Origin: Ga0077536 sp035325705
GTDB lineage: Bacteria > Pseudomonadota > Gammaproteobacteria > Ga0077536
Assembly: GCA_035325705.1 (NCBI GenBank)
Contig: DAOKZI010000005.1
Location: 62,001 to 126,000, forward strand
Reading direction: 5' to 3'
Length of the DNA: 64,000 bases
The position numbers were made by a program, and so were the translations under genes. The notes below the pieces were generated by a model that did no database searches, was not told where the DNA came from, and saw only the letters and a list, made by a program, of their open reading frames with translations. How positions within the stretch are numbered: the first letter of the stretch is position 1; the number at the start of each line of letters is the position of its first letter. Below, one piece after another: positions 20,576-28,868 of this stretch.

Positions 20576-21445
20576 TCAGAGCACGCGCTTCATCGTCGCG
20601 CCGAGCTCCGCCGGCGACTTGCAGGTGTGGACGCCGGCTTGCTCCAGCGCGGCGTACTTGTCGGCGGCCGTGCCCTTGCCGCCGGCAATGATCGCCCCGG
20701 CGTGGCCCATGCGCTTGCCCGGCGGCGCGGTGACACCCGCGATGTAACCGACGACGGGCTTGGTCACGTGCTTGGCGATGAAGGCCGCGGCGTCTTCCTC
20801 GGCCGAGCCGCCGATCTCACCGACCATGATGATGCCGTCGGTCTGCGGATCGCCCTGGAACAGGCGCAGGCAGTCGATGAAGCTCATGCCCTGCAGCGGA
20901 TCGCCGCCGATGCCGACGCAGCTACTCTGGCCGAGGCCCGCGTTCGTCGTCTGGTGGACGGCTTCGTAGGTCAGCGTGCCAGAGCGCGACACGATGCCGA
21001 TGCGGCCGGGCTTGTGGATCGCGGCCGGCATGATGCCCATCTTGCATTCGCCCGGCGTGATGAGGCCGGGACAGTTCGGGCCGATCAGATAGACGTCCGG
21101 CCGCGTCATCAGCATCGCCTTCACGCGCAGCATGTCGAGCACCGGAATGCCTTCTGTGATGCAGGCGATGATCTTGATGCCGCCGTCGACGGCCTCGCAG
21201 ATCGCGTCGGCCGCGAACGGCGGCGGCACGAAGATCATGCTGGCGTCGGCGCCGGTCGCCTTCACGGCGTCGTGGACCGTGTCGAAGATCGGGCGGTCGA
21301 GATGCTTGCTGCCGCCGCGGCCCGGCGTCACGCCGCCGACGATCTGCGTGCCGTAAGCGATGGCCTGTTCGGCGTGGAAAGTGCCCTGCTTGCCGGTATA
21401 ACCCTGAACGATGACCCGGGTGGACTTGTTGACCAGAATCGACAT
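20576..21445 (-). CDS. sucD: Succinyl-CoA synthetase alpha subunit SucD
   Basis: SucD binds CoA and carries the phosphohistidine of succinyl-CoA synthetase, the TCA-cycle step that makes ATP or GTP from succinyl-CoA. The 289-residue protein has the CoA-binding N-terminus VIVQGYTGKQGTFHAEQAI. The active-site histidine is in KRMGHAGAIIAGGKGTA. It starts one base after the sucC stop, so the two subunits are surely co-translated. Confidence 0.98.
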   Translation of the reverse strand: MSILVNKSTRVIVQGYTGKQGTFHAEQAIAYGTQIVGGVTPGRGGSKHLDRPIFDTVHDAVKATGADASMIFVPPPFAADAICEAVDGGIKIIACITEGIPVLDMLRVKAMLMTRPDVYLIGPNCPGLITPGECKMGIMPAAIHKPGRIGIVSRSGTLTYEAVHQTTNAGLGQSSCVGIGGDPLQGMSFIDCLRLFQGDPQTDGIIMVGEIGGSAEEDAAAFIAKHVTKPVVGYIAGVTAPPGKRMGHAGAIIAGGKGTAADKYAALEQAGVHTCKSPAELGATMKRVL

Positions 21446-21446
21446 G

Positions 21447-22610
21447 TTACTTACCCCCCGCCGCGGCCACGACCTTGCGGGCGGCGTCGCCCAGATCCTC
21501 GGCGCTGGTGATCGACAGTCCGCTCGCGGCGAGCAGACGCTTGCCTTCCTCGACGTTCGTGCCCTCGAGACGGGCGACGACCGGCACCTTCACGCCGACC
21601 TGCTTCACCGCCTCGATGATGCCGGTCGCGATCAGATCGCAGCGCACGATGCCGCCGAAAATGTTGACAAGGATGGCCTTCACGTTCGGATCGGAGCAGA
21701 TGATCTTGAAGGCTTCCGCGACGCGCTCGGCGGTCGCGCCGCCGCCGACGTCGAGGAAGTTCGCGGGCTCGCCGCCCGAGAGCTTGATGATGTCCATCGT
21801 CGCCATCGCCAGGCCCGCACCGTTCACCATGCACGCGATGTTGCCGTCGAGCGTGACGTAGTTGAGATCGAATTCCTTCGCCCGACGCTCTTTCTCGTCC
21901 TCCTGGCTCGCATCGCGCCAGTCGGCGATCGACTGGCGATAGAGGGCGTTGTCGTCGATGTTGATCTTGCCGTCGAGGGCGGCGAGCTTGCCGTCGGCCA
22001 GGATCGCGAGCGGATTGATTTCGACGAGGCTCAGATCTTTGTCGAGGAAGAGCCGGTAGAGCCCCTTCAGGATCGTCGCGAGCTGCTTGCGCTGGGCGTC
22101 GTTGAGTTCGAGCGAGAAGCCGAGGCGGCGCGTCTGATAGTCCAGCAGGCCGAGTACGGGATCGACGCTCGCGGTGAAGATCTTCTCGGGCGTCGACGCC
22201 GCGACTTCCTCGATGTCCATGCCGCCGGCGCGCGAAGCCATGAAGGTGATCCGCTTGCTCGCGCGGTCGACGACGGCGCCGAGGTAGAGCTCGTGGGCGA
22301 TCTGCGCGGCGCTGTCGACCAGCACGCAGTTGACCGGCTGCCCGCCCGGGCCCGACTGCTTGGTGACGAGCCGGGTGCCGAGCAGAGCCTTGGCCGCGGC
22401 GCCGACGTCCTCGATGCTCTTCACGAACTTCACGCCACCGGCCTTGCCGCGGCCGCCGGCGTGGACCTGCGCCTTCACCAGCCAGGCGCCGCCGCCCAGC
22501 GCGCGCGCATTCGCCATCGCCTCATCCGGGCTGCGGGCGACCTTGCCCGGCAAGATGGGTATCCCGTAGTCACTGAATAACTGCTTCGCCTGATACTCAT
22601 GCAGGTTCAT
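21447..22610 (-). CDS. sucC: Succinyl-CoA synthetase beta subunit SucC
   Basis: SucC is the nucleotide-binding, ATP-grasp subunit of succinyl-CoA synthetase. The 387 residues begin MNLHEYQAKQLFSDYGIP as in other members. They contain VKAQVHAGGRGKAGGVK in the ATP-grasp region and the C-terminal GGIVRCDLIATGIIEAVK. GGAG lies 8-10 bases before the ATG. The 241-base gap upstream, shared with the divergent PP0621-like gene, holds no other gene; I see no clear promoter there. Confidence 0.98.
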   Translation of the reverse strand: MNLHEYQAKQLFSDYGIPILPGKVARSPDEAMANARALGGGAWLVKAQVHAGGRGKAGGVKFVKSIEDVGAAAKALLGTRLVTKQSGPGGQPVNCVLVDSAAQIAHELYLGAVVDRASKRITFMASRAGGMDIEEVAASTPEKIFTASVDPVLGLLDYQTRRLGFSLELNDAQRKQLATILKGLYRLFLDKDLSLVEINPLAILADGKLAALDGKINIDDNALYRQSIADWRDASQEDEKERRAKEFDLNYVTLDGNIACMVNGAGLAMATMDIIKLSGGEPANFLDVGGGATAERVAEAFKIICSDPNVKAILVNIFGGIVRCDLIATGIIEAVKQVGVKVPVVARLEGTNVEEGKRLLAASGLSITSAEDLGDAARKVVAAAGGK

Positions 22611-22851
22611 CGATCCACTCCAAGCTGCTCGATTTTCCGGTGCGTGTCGTCGTTGCGCGGGGCGGGATGACGCCCGATCCCGGCACGGAGCCGAGGACGG
22701 GCCGTCAGGCCAGAGCTCGGGGCCGATCGCGCCCGACCGGCCCGCTGCGGGCAGTGAATGCAGCGGTCATTTTCAGCACGCCGACGCTGGCGCAAACTAT
22801 ATCGGATACCCGCGCGCCCTTGCACGCGCCGCGGCCGGCAACACGGGAAGG

Positions 22852-23076
22852 ATGATGGGCCTCAAGAATCTGCTGATCGTCGTCCTCGTGCTGTGGGTCG
22901 GCGTGGTGCTGTGGCGACGCTGGCAGGCGGCGAATCGATCTTCGCGCGGCGCGGGGCGCCCGGAGCGCATGGTTCGCTGCGAGCAGTGTGGCGTCTACCT
23001 GCCTCGCGGCGAGGCCGTCGCGCGCGGCGAGGAGCGTTACGCCTGCGCCTCCCACTCCGCGCCGCCCCGTGCGTAA
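22852..23076 (+). CDS. PP0621-like small membrane protein with a CxxC zinc ribbon
   Basis: A 74-residue protein with one N-terminal membrane helix (LLIVVLVLWVGVVLWRRW) and the conserved block MVRCEQCGVYLPRGEAV, typical of a small family often found just before pilS. Its function is unknown. The start could be either of two adjacent ATGs (22852 or 22855). Its end overlaps the pilS start by eight bases, which suggests one transcript with pilS and pilR. Confidence 0.8.
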   Translation: MMGLKNLLIVVLVLWVGVVLWRRWQAANRSSRGAGRPERMVRCEQCGVYLPRGEAVARGEERYACASHSAPPRA

Positions 23077-24700
23077 CGCGACGCTCAATCTCGGCCTCGG
23101 ACTCTCGGATCGCACGGCCACGCTGAACCGGGCGTGGCGCGCGCTCCGTTACTTCAATCTCTATCGGCTCATCATCGCGGGGCTGTTCGCGGTGCTGAGC
23201 GGTTTCGGCCGCCTGCCGCCGAACTTCACGCAGTTCGACGAGCACCGCATCCTGTGGACCTCGCTGTCCTATCTGACGGCGGCGACGCTGTTCCATCTCT
23301 GCATCGAGCGCCGGCGGCCCAGCCTCGTCATCTTGCGCAACGTGCAGGTCGTGCTCGACATCGTCGCGCTGACCGTGCTGATGCACGCGTCCGGCGGCGT
23401 CGCCGGTGGTTTCGGCATCCTGCTCGTCATCGCGATCGCGGGCGCCTGCCTGCTCGCGAGCCCGCGCGCGGCGGTCGGTTTCGCCGCGATCGCCTCGCTC
23501 GCGGTGCTCGGCGAGACGCTGTTCGGCGTGCTGGAGCTCGACTACCGCGAGGCCAGCTACACGCAGGCCGGCCTGCTCGGCGCCGGCCTCTTCGGCACGG
23601 CCATCCTCGCCTCCTGGCTCGCCGAGCAGGCGCGGCGCAGCGAGGCGCTGGCCGCGGCGCGGGCGCGCGATCTGCAGGCGCTCGCCGAGCTCAACGAGCA
23701 CATCGTGCAGCGCATGCGCTCCGGCATCGTCGTGCTCGACGACACGCTGCGCGTGCTGCTGATTAACCAGGCCGCGGCGCGGATGCTGGATCTGCAAGAA
23801 CCCGCCAACGGCCGCGCGTTGGCCGAGCTCTCGCCGGTGCTGGACGGCGCCCGTCACGCCTGGGTCGCGCGCAGCGAGAATCGCAAGACGCCGCTCGATC
23901 TGGACGGGCGCGGCAACCAGGCGATCGTCTCCTTCACCAATCTCGGCGTCGGCGTCGGCGAGAACACGCTGGTCTTCCTCGAGGACGCGGCCGAGACGCA
24001 GCAGCGCGCCCAGCAGTTGAAGCTCGCGTCGCTGGGCCGCTTGACCGCTAGCATCGCGCACGAGATCAGGAATCCGCTCGGCGCGATCAGCCATGCGGGG
24101 CAGCTATTGTCCGAGTCGCCGCATCTGGGACGCGAGGACCGGCGGCTCATCGAGATCATCGACGAGCATTCGAAGCGCATGAACGCCATCATCAAGAACG
24201 TCATGATGATCGGGCGGCGCGAGATGGCGGTCGCCGAAAGCTTCGGGCTGAAGGACTGGCTCGAGAGCTTCGTCGCCGAGGTGGCGGAGCGCCACGCGCT
24301 CGCGCCGGACGAGGTCGTTTTCGAGTGCAGGGAGCCTGATATCATCGTGCGCATGGATCGGAGCCAGCTCCACCAGGTGCTGTGGAATCTGTGCGAGAAC
24401 GGGCTGCGCTACAGCCGCCGCGCGCCGAAGCTGCGCTTCGTCTGCGGCCGCGACGCCGCGAGCGGTCGCCCGTGGGTGGACGTCGTCGATAGCGGCCCGG
24501 GGATGCCCGGGACGATCGCGGAGCAGATCTTCGAGCCGTTCTTCACCAGCGGCGGCGGTGGTACCGGCCTCGGCCTCTACATCGCGCGCGAGCTGTGCGA
24601 GGCGAACCAGGCCACGCTCACCCTCGCCGCGCACGGCGAGAGCGGATGCACCTTCCGCATCCTCTTCGCCCATCCCGATCGCCAGCAGTTGAGCGCGTGA
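23069..24700 (+). CDS. pilS: Type IV pilus sensor histidine kinase PilS
   Basis: PilS is the inner-membrane kinase that senses pilin levels and phosphorylates PilR. From the GTG at 23069 the protein has 543 residues: about six hydrophobic segments in residues 30-190, a PAS-like region (MRSGIVVLDDTLRVLLINQAA, about 216-236), the H-box SIAHEIRNPLGA with His331, an N-box (CENGLRYS) and G-boxes (DSGPGMPG, GGGGTGLGLYI). The start overlaps the preceding small gene; no ATG precedes the first membrane helix in frame. pilR follows after seven bases. Confidence 0.94.
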   Translation: MRNATLNLGLGLSDRTATLNRAWRALRYFNLYRLIIAGLFAVLSGFGRLPPNFTQFDEHRILWTSLSYLTAATLFHLCIERRRPSLVILRNVQVVLDIVALTVLMHASGGVAGGFGILLVIAIAGACLLASPRAAVGFAAIASLAVLGETLFGVLELDYREASYTQAGLLGAGLFGTAILASWLAEQARRSEALAAARARDLQALAELNEHIVQRMRSGIVVLDDTLRVLLINQAAARMLDLQEPANGRALAELSPVLDGARHAWVARSENRKTPLDLDGRGNQAIVSFTNLGVGVGENTLVFLEDAAETQQRAQQLKLASLGRLTASIAHEIRNPLGAISHAGQLLSESPHLGREDRRLIEIIDEHSKRMNAIIKNVMMIGRREMAVAESFGLKDWLESFVAEVAERHALAPDEVVFECREPDIIVRMDRSQLHQVLWNLCENGLRYSRRAPKLRFVCGRDAASGRPWVDVVDSGPGMPGTIAEQIFEPFFTSGGGGTGLGLYIARELCEANQATLTLAAHGESGCTFRILFAHPDRQQLSA

Positions 24701-24707
24701 GGCAGGC

Positions 24708-26048
24708 ATGAGCAGACCGCAGGCTCTGATCGTCGACGACGAACCGGACATCCGTGAGCTCGTCACCATCACGCTCGGCCGCATGGGCATCGACTGCGTG
24801 TCGGCCGCGACGCTCGGCGAGGCGCGCGAAGCGCTGGGCCTCACGCACTTCGACCTGTGCCTGACCGACATGCGCCTGCCCGACGGCAACGGGCTCGATC
24901 TCGTCACTTACATCCAGGCGCGCCATCCGTCACTGCCCGTGGCCGTGATCACCGCCCATGGGAGCATGGAAGCGGCGATCCAGGCGATGAAGAGCGGCGC
25001 CTTCGACTTCGTCAACAAGCCCGTCGATCTCGCCGATCTGCGCAATCTCGTCGGCCAGGCGATCAAGCTCACGCAGGGTGCCGGCCAGGCGCCGACGCTG
25101 CGCGCGCTGATCGGCCAGTCGCCGGCCGTGCAGCGCGTGCGCGAGACGATCGCGAAGCTCGCGCGCAGCCAGGCGCCGGTCTACATCAGCGGCGAATCAG
25201 GCACCGGCAAGGAGCTCGTCGCGCGGCTGATCCACGAGCAGGGACCGCGGGCCGCGCAGGCCTTCGTGCCGGTGAACTGCGGCGCGATCCCGCACGATCT
25301 GATCGAGAGCGAGCTCTTCGGCCACGTGAAGGGCAGTTTCACCGGCGCGGTCGCCGACAAGATCGGCCTCTTCGAGGCCGCGCACGGCGGCACGCTGTTC
25401 CTCGACGAAGTGGCGGAGCTGCCGCTGCAGATGCAGGTGAAGCTGCTGCGCGCGATCCAGGAAAAGCGCATCCGGCGCGTCGGCGCCGCGCAGGAGCAGC
25501 CGGTCGACTGCCGCATCCTGTCCGCCACGCACAAGGATCTCGCAGCGCTGGTCGCCGCGGGTTCCTTCCGTCAGGATCTCTATTACCGCATCAACGTGAT
25601 CGAGCTGAAGGTGCCGCCGCTGCGCGAGCGCGGCGAGGACATCGTGCTGCTCGCGAACCATTTCCTCGAGCGCCTCGCTGAGAGCCACGGCGGCGCGCGC
25701 GCCCGCTTGAGCGAGCAGGCGTGGGCGGCGTTGAAGCGCTACCGCTTCCCCGGCAACGTGCGCGAGCTCGAGAACGTGCTGGAACGCGCCTGCACGCTCG
25801 CCGAGGGCGAGGAGATTGCGATCGGCGATCTGCAGTTGCCGGCCGAGCCGACGGAGGGAGCCGGTTCGCTGCCGGCTACCGAAGAAGCGCCGGACGGCGA
25901 GCTGCAGAGCTATCTCGACGACGTGGAGCGCAAGCGCATCCTCGATGCGCTGGAGAAAACGCGCTGGAACAAGACTCAGGCAGCGAAACTGCTGGGGATC
26001 AGCTTCCGCGCGCTGCGCTACCGGCTGGACAAGCTCGGCCTCGATTGA
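24708..26048 (+). CDS. pilR: Sigma-54-dependent response regulator PilR
   Basis: PilR activates pilA transcription with RpoN. The 446-residue NtrC-type protein has a receiver domain with phospho-acceptor Asp54 in CLTDMRLPDGNG. The AAA+ domain has Walker A GESGTGKE (162-169) and the sigma-54-contact loop GSFTGA (209-214; most family members have GAFTGA). A Fis-type helix-turn-helix lies at the C-terminus (WNKTQAAKLLGISFRALRYRLDKLG). Its expected target promoter lies 160 bases downstream at 26207-26222. Confidence 0.97.
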   Translation: MSRPQALIVDDEPDIRELVTITLGRMGIDCVSAATLGEAREALGLTHFDLCLTDMRLPDGNGLDLVTYIQARHPSLPVAVITAHGSMEAAIQAMKSGAFDFVNKPVDLADLRNLVGQAIKLTQGAGQAPTLRALIGQSPAVQRVRETIAKLARSQAPVYISGESGTGKELVARLIHEQGPRAAQAFVPVNCGAIPHDLIESELFGHVKGSFTGAVADKIGLFEAAHGGTLFLDEVAELPLQMQVKLLRAIQEKRIRRVGAAQEQPVDCRILSATHKDLAALVAAGSFRQDLYYRINVIELKVPPLRERGEDIVLLANHFLERLAESHGGARARLSEQAWAALKRYRFPGNVRELENVLERACTLAEGEEIAIGDLQLPAEPTEGAGSLPATEEAPDGELQSYLDDVERKRILDALEKTRWNKTQAAKLLGISFRALRYRLDKLGLD

Positions 26049-26073
26049 ACGTCCAGGGTGCCATCGGATCCAC

Positions 26074-26090
26074 GTGACGCTACGCGTCAC
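26074..26090 (+). terminator. Small hairpin after pilR
   Basis: GTGACGC and GCGTCAC pair around a three-base loop 25 bases after the pilR stop. No real T-run follows, so termination is uncertain. The same palindrome could be a protein-binding site upstream of the pilA promoter. Confidence 0.25.
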
Positions 26091-26206
26091 ATTCTGCCCT
26101 TGGGCGCCGCGTCAGCGTCGATTCCTGCCAACGCCCGAACCGCTCTAAACCCCAGACTTGGCGAGCTTGTGTGACTCGTACCACAGGATAGGCGCCGCGC
26201 TAAAGC

Positions 26207-26222
26207 TGGCACGCTTGGTGCT
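26207..26222 (+). promoter_or_regulatory. Sigma-54 promoter of pilA
   Basis: TGGCACG, four bases and GTGCT match the consensus TGGCACG-N4-TTGCW with one mismatch. The invariant GG and GC are ten bases apart, as required for -24/-12 spacing. Transcription should start near 26233. PilR would bind upstream, between 26091 and 26206. Confidence 0.85.
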
Positions 26223-26290
26223 CGATACAGGCCAACGCGCAGTCGGGCCTGGCTCGGCGGTGTGGAAAGAGACGCCAGAGGAGCCGCACC

Positions 26291-26311
26291 AGTGCCGCGG
26301 CCCGCGGCACT
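26291..26311 (+). other. Hairpin in the pilA leader
   Basis: AGTGCCGCG and CGCGGCACT form a perfect 9-bp GC-rich stem with a GCC loop inside the predicted pilA 5' leader, 20 bases before the AGGAG ribosome site (26332-26336). No T-run follows. A stabilising 5' stem is possible for this highly expressed mRNA. Confidence 0.5.
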
Positions 26312-26343
26312 GAAGAAGCAACCAGTCCATCAGGAGTTGAGTC

Positions 26344-26775
26344 ATGAAGAAAGTCCAACAGGGTTTCACGCTTATCGAACTGATGATCGTCGTCGCGATC
26401 ATCGGCATCTTGGCCGCGGTCGCCATTCCGGCGTATCAGGACTACACGATCCGTGCGCGAGTGACGGAAGGTCTGAGTTTGGCGTCGTCCGGCAAGACGG
26501 CCGTATCCGAATATTTTGCCAGCAACGGTACTCTGCCCGAAGCTAACACGACGGCTGGTATGGCCCTTGCGACGTCGATTGTCGGCAACAACGTGAAAAG
26601 CGTAGCGGTCGGCACCAGCGGCATGATTACCGTCACGTTCTCCGGCGACCCGATCAATGACTCCACCTTGGTCTTGCTGCCCACTGCTTCTGCCGGTGGC
26701 GTTATCTGGAACTGCGAGAAGGACGTTGCGGGGGGCGACCTCGAACCGAAGTATCGCCCGTCGAGCTGCCGCTAA
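26344..26775 (+). CDS. pilA: Major type IV pilin PilA
   Basis: The structural subunit of the type IV pilus. The prepilin has the short basic leader MKKVQQG, and PilD cleaves before Phe. Mature Glu5 lies in FTLIELMIVVAIIGILAAV, the hydrophobic assembly helix. The 143-residue precursor ends with a two-cysteine D-loop (WNC ... SSCR), which normally closes a surface disulfide. Serines beside the last Cys would be exposed and are possible glycosylation sites, which is relevant to the glycan genes just downstream (my inference). AGGAG sits seven bases before the ATG. Confidence 0.97.
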   Translation: MKKVQQGFTLIELMIVVAIIGILAAVAIPAYQDYTIRARVTEGLSLASSGKTAVSEYFASNGTLPEANTTAGMALATSIVGNNVKSVAVGTSGMITVTFSGDPINDSTLVLLPTASAGGVIWNCEKDVAGGDLEPKYRPSSCR

Positions 26776-26799
26776 GCACTTAAACGCTTAACCAGCGAG

Positions 26800-26835
26800 A
26801 AACGCCCCGGCCATGCCGGGGCGTTTCATTTTCAA
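26800..26835 (+). terminator. Rho-independent terminator of pilA
   Basis: AAACGCCCCGGC and GCCGGGGCGTTT (26800-26811 and 26815-26826) form a perfect 12-bp stem with a three-base loop, followed by CATTTTCAAATCTT. It should separate the abundant pilA mRNA from the glycan genes. Confidence 0.85.
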
Positions 26836-26858
26836 ATCTTCTTTGCCGGTCGACTGAC

Positions 26859-28856
26859 ATGAGAAGCTTCGACCGCAACAACCATCTCAGTCGCATGATT
26901 CTGAGAACAACCTCAGCGCCGATCCTGGTCTTGCTCGGCGTTGTCGCTCTTGCCGCGTATTGGAATGGGCTCAAGGGGCCCTACGTCTTTGACGATCATA
27001 ACAACATCGTCACTAATCCGAATCTCGCGGTCGACGAACTGTCCGCCAAATCGCTGTGGCAGGCTGCCATGGCAGGGAACGCGGGTCCGCTGAAGCGCCC
27101 GCTCAGCATGATGAGCTTCGCCTTCAATCGGGCGACCACCGGGCTGGATCCTTTCTATTTCAAAGCGACCAATCTTGGGATTCATTTGATCAACGGACTC
27201 CTCGTCTACCTTCTGACGAGGGCCTTGCTCAGATCGCCTCGGGCAAGCGCGGCTTCTTCAGAACGGGTGGAACCGTTCGCCTTGTTCGCAACTGCCGTTT
27301 GGGTTCTGCACCCCGTGCAACTTACCAGTGTGCTGTATGTTGTGCAGAGGATGACTAGCCTATGTGGGACATTCGTTTTGCTGGGCCTTCTCGGTTACGT
27401 CTACCTTCGCTCCGCATCGATTTCGACCGGCCGCCGAACAGTTTATCTGTGGCTTGGTATTCCGCTCGCGACTGCTGTTGCCGCGCTGGCGAAAGAGAAC
27501 GGCGTTCTACTCATTGGTTATGCATTCGTCATAGAAGCCGTAATGTACGATTTCCAACGAGACCGCGATTGGCGCAAAGGCAACCCGACCCAGTTCTTCG
27601 CAATTGTCCTAGTTCTACCGATGCTGCTGCTGGCGTGTTATCTGCTTTACACACCGGAATGGCTCAGCCGGGCGGCGGAAACACGGGAGTTCAATGCCGC
27701 TGAACGGATGCTCACGGAGGCTCGGGTTCTCTTCATGTATGTCGGGCTCCTGTTCGTGCCCGCCATCTCCCATCTGGCGCTCTTCTACGATGATTTCACG
27801 ATTTCTCGTTCACTCGTCGAACCACTAACGACACTGCCATCTGTCGTGGGATGGATACTCATCGCTGGAATGGCGTTGGTGGTCAGGAAGAAAAGAGTGT
27901 GGTACGCGTTCGCGGTGCTCTGGTTCCTGGTGGGTCATGCCATGGAGTCTACGTTCATTCTGCTAGAGCTGGTCCATCCTCATCGCAATTACATCGCATA
28001 CCTCGGACCTATCCTGGGCGTCACCGTGGGTGCCGGCCGATTCCTTGAGGCGAGGGCATCGAGGCTCACAGTGCCGATCGGCGTAGCAATATTAGTCGCG
28101 TTGACGGGTACGACCGCGCTGCGTGCGTATCAATGGCGAAATCCGTTAGACCTAGCCGTCTATGAAGTCAATCATAGGCCGTCGTCGGCGCGCGCAAACT
28201 ACGAACTCGCAAGATTGCTCCATCTAGCGGCGCATGGGCCGAACGAGACAGAGCTCACTGCGGCTGCAGCCAAGTATCTCGATCGAGCGGCTCAACTAGC
28301 ACCCAATGAAGTGTCTGCCCTCATCGGGCGTGTGATTCTAGCTGATGGCGCCGCTGAAGAGTCCGTAATGCGCGAATTGGCACAAAGGCTCGCGCGCCGT
28401 CCCCTGGTTCCGAACCAAGTCGGCGCTCTACAGTCACTGGTCGTCTGCCAACGAAAGCAGAAGTGTCAAACACCGCCCGCGCAGATTCGTACCATATTCG
28501 CGTCAGCGCTGAGCAATCCGCAGCTTCGACCCGGTGTGAAAGCCGATCTACTGACGATACTTGGCATGTACTACGCGGAACAGCTTGATGACTACGAGGC
28601 AGCTTTGCGTTTGATGCAGGAGGCGTCCGACATCGAACCTTCGGATGTGGCCAGACGATTGAATGTAGCCCAAATTCTGTTGTTCCTGCCTGATTACGAA
28701 CGTGCAGAGCTGGAAGTACGCCGCGCGCAGGAGTTGGACCGGTTAGATGCATTCCGCTGGCGTTCGCGAAAGATAATGGATGACATAGTCGAGTTTCGAA
28801 AAGCGGCTAGGAAACAACGAGGCTTATCCGCAGTCGCCCCTCGAGATGTCGAATAG
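26859..28856 (+). CDS. TMTC-like GT-C glycosyltransferase with C-terminal TPRs (probable pilin/surface glycosylation)
   Basis: A 665-residue membrane protein with a first helix at about 20-36, then FDDHNN (44-49), the first-loop acidic motif expected of GT-C enzymes that use a polyprenyl-phosphate sugar. The block LKRPLSMMSFAFN...NLGIHLINGLLVYLLTR is characteristic of TMTC/PMT-like proteins. About ten hydrophobic segments run to residue 430, and residues 440-640 form TPR-like helices (AAKYLDRAAQLAPNEVSALI, YEAALRLMQEASDIEPSD). It directly follows the pilA terminator, which suggests pilin as acceptor, but that is inference. A start at 26895 (MILRTT) is also possible. Base composition is clearly less GC-rich than the flanking genes. 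Confidence 0.75.
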   Translation: MRSFDRNNHLSRMILRTTSAPILVLLGVVALAAYWNGLKGPYVFDDHNNIVTNPNLAVDELSAKSLWQAAMAGNAGPLKRPLSMMSFAFNRATTGLDPFYFKATNLGIHLINGLLVYLLTRALLRSPRASAASSERVEPFALFATAVWVLHPVQLTSVLYVVQRMTSLCGTFVLLGLLGYVYLRSASISTGRRTVYLWLGIPLATAVAALAKENGVLLIGYAFVIEAVMYDFQRDRDWRKGNPTQFFAIVLVLPMLLLACYLLYTPEWLSRAAETREFNAAERMLTEARVLFMYVGLLFVPAISHLALFYDDFTISRSLVEPLTTLPSVVGWILIAGMALVVRKKRVWYAFAVLWFLVGHAMESTFILLELVHPHRNYIAYLGPILGVTVGAGRFLEARASRLTVPIGVAILVALTGTTALRAYQWRNPLDLAVYEVNHRPSSARANYELARLLHLAAHGPNETELTAAAAKYLDRAAQLAPNEVSALIGRVILADGAAEESVMRELAQRLARRPLVPNQVGALQSLVVCQRKQKCQTPPAQIRTIFASALSNPQLRPGVKADLLTILGMYYAEQLDDYEAALRLMQEASDIEPSDVARRLNVAQILLFLPDYERAELEVRRAQELDRLDAFRWRSRKIMDDIVEFRKAARKQRGLSAVAPRDVE

Positions 28857-28868
28857 CGTTGTTCGCAG

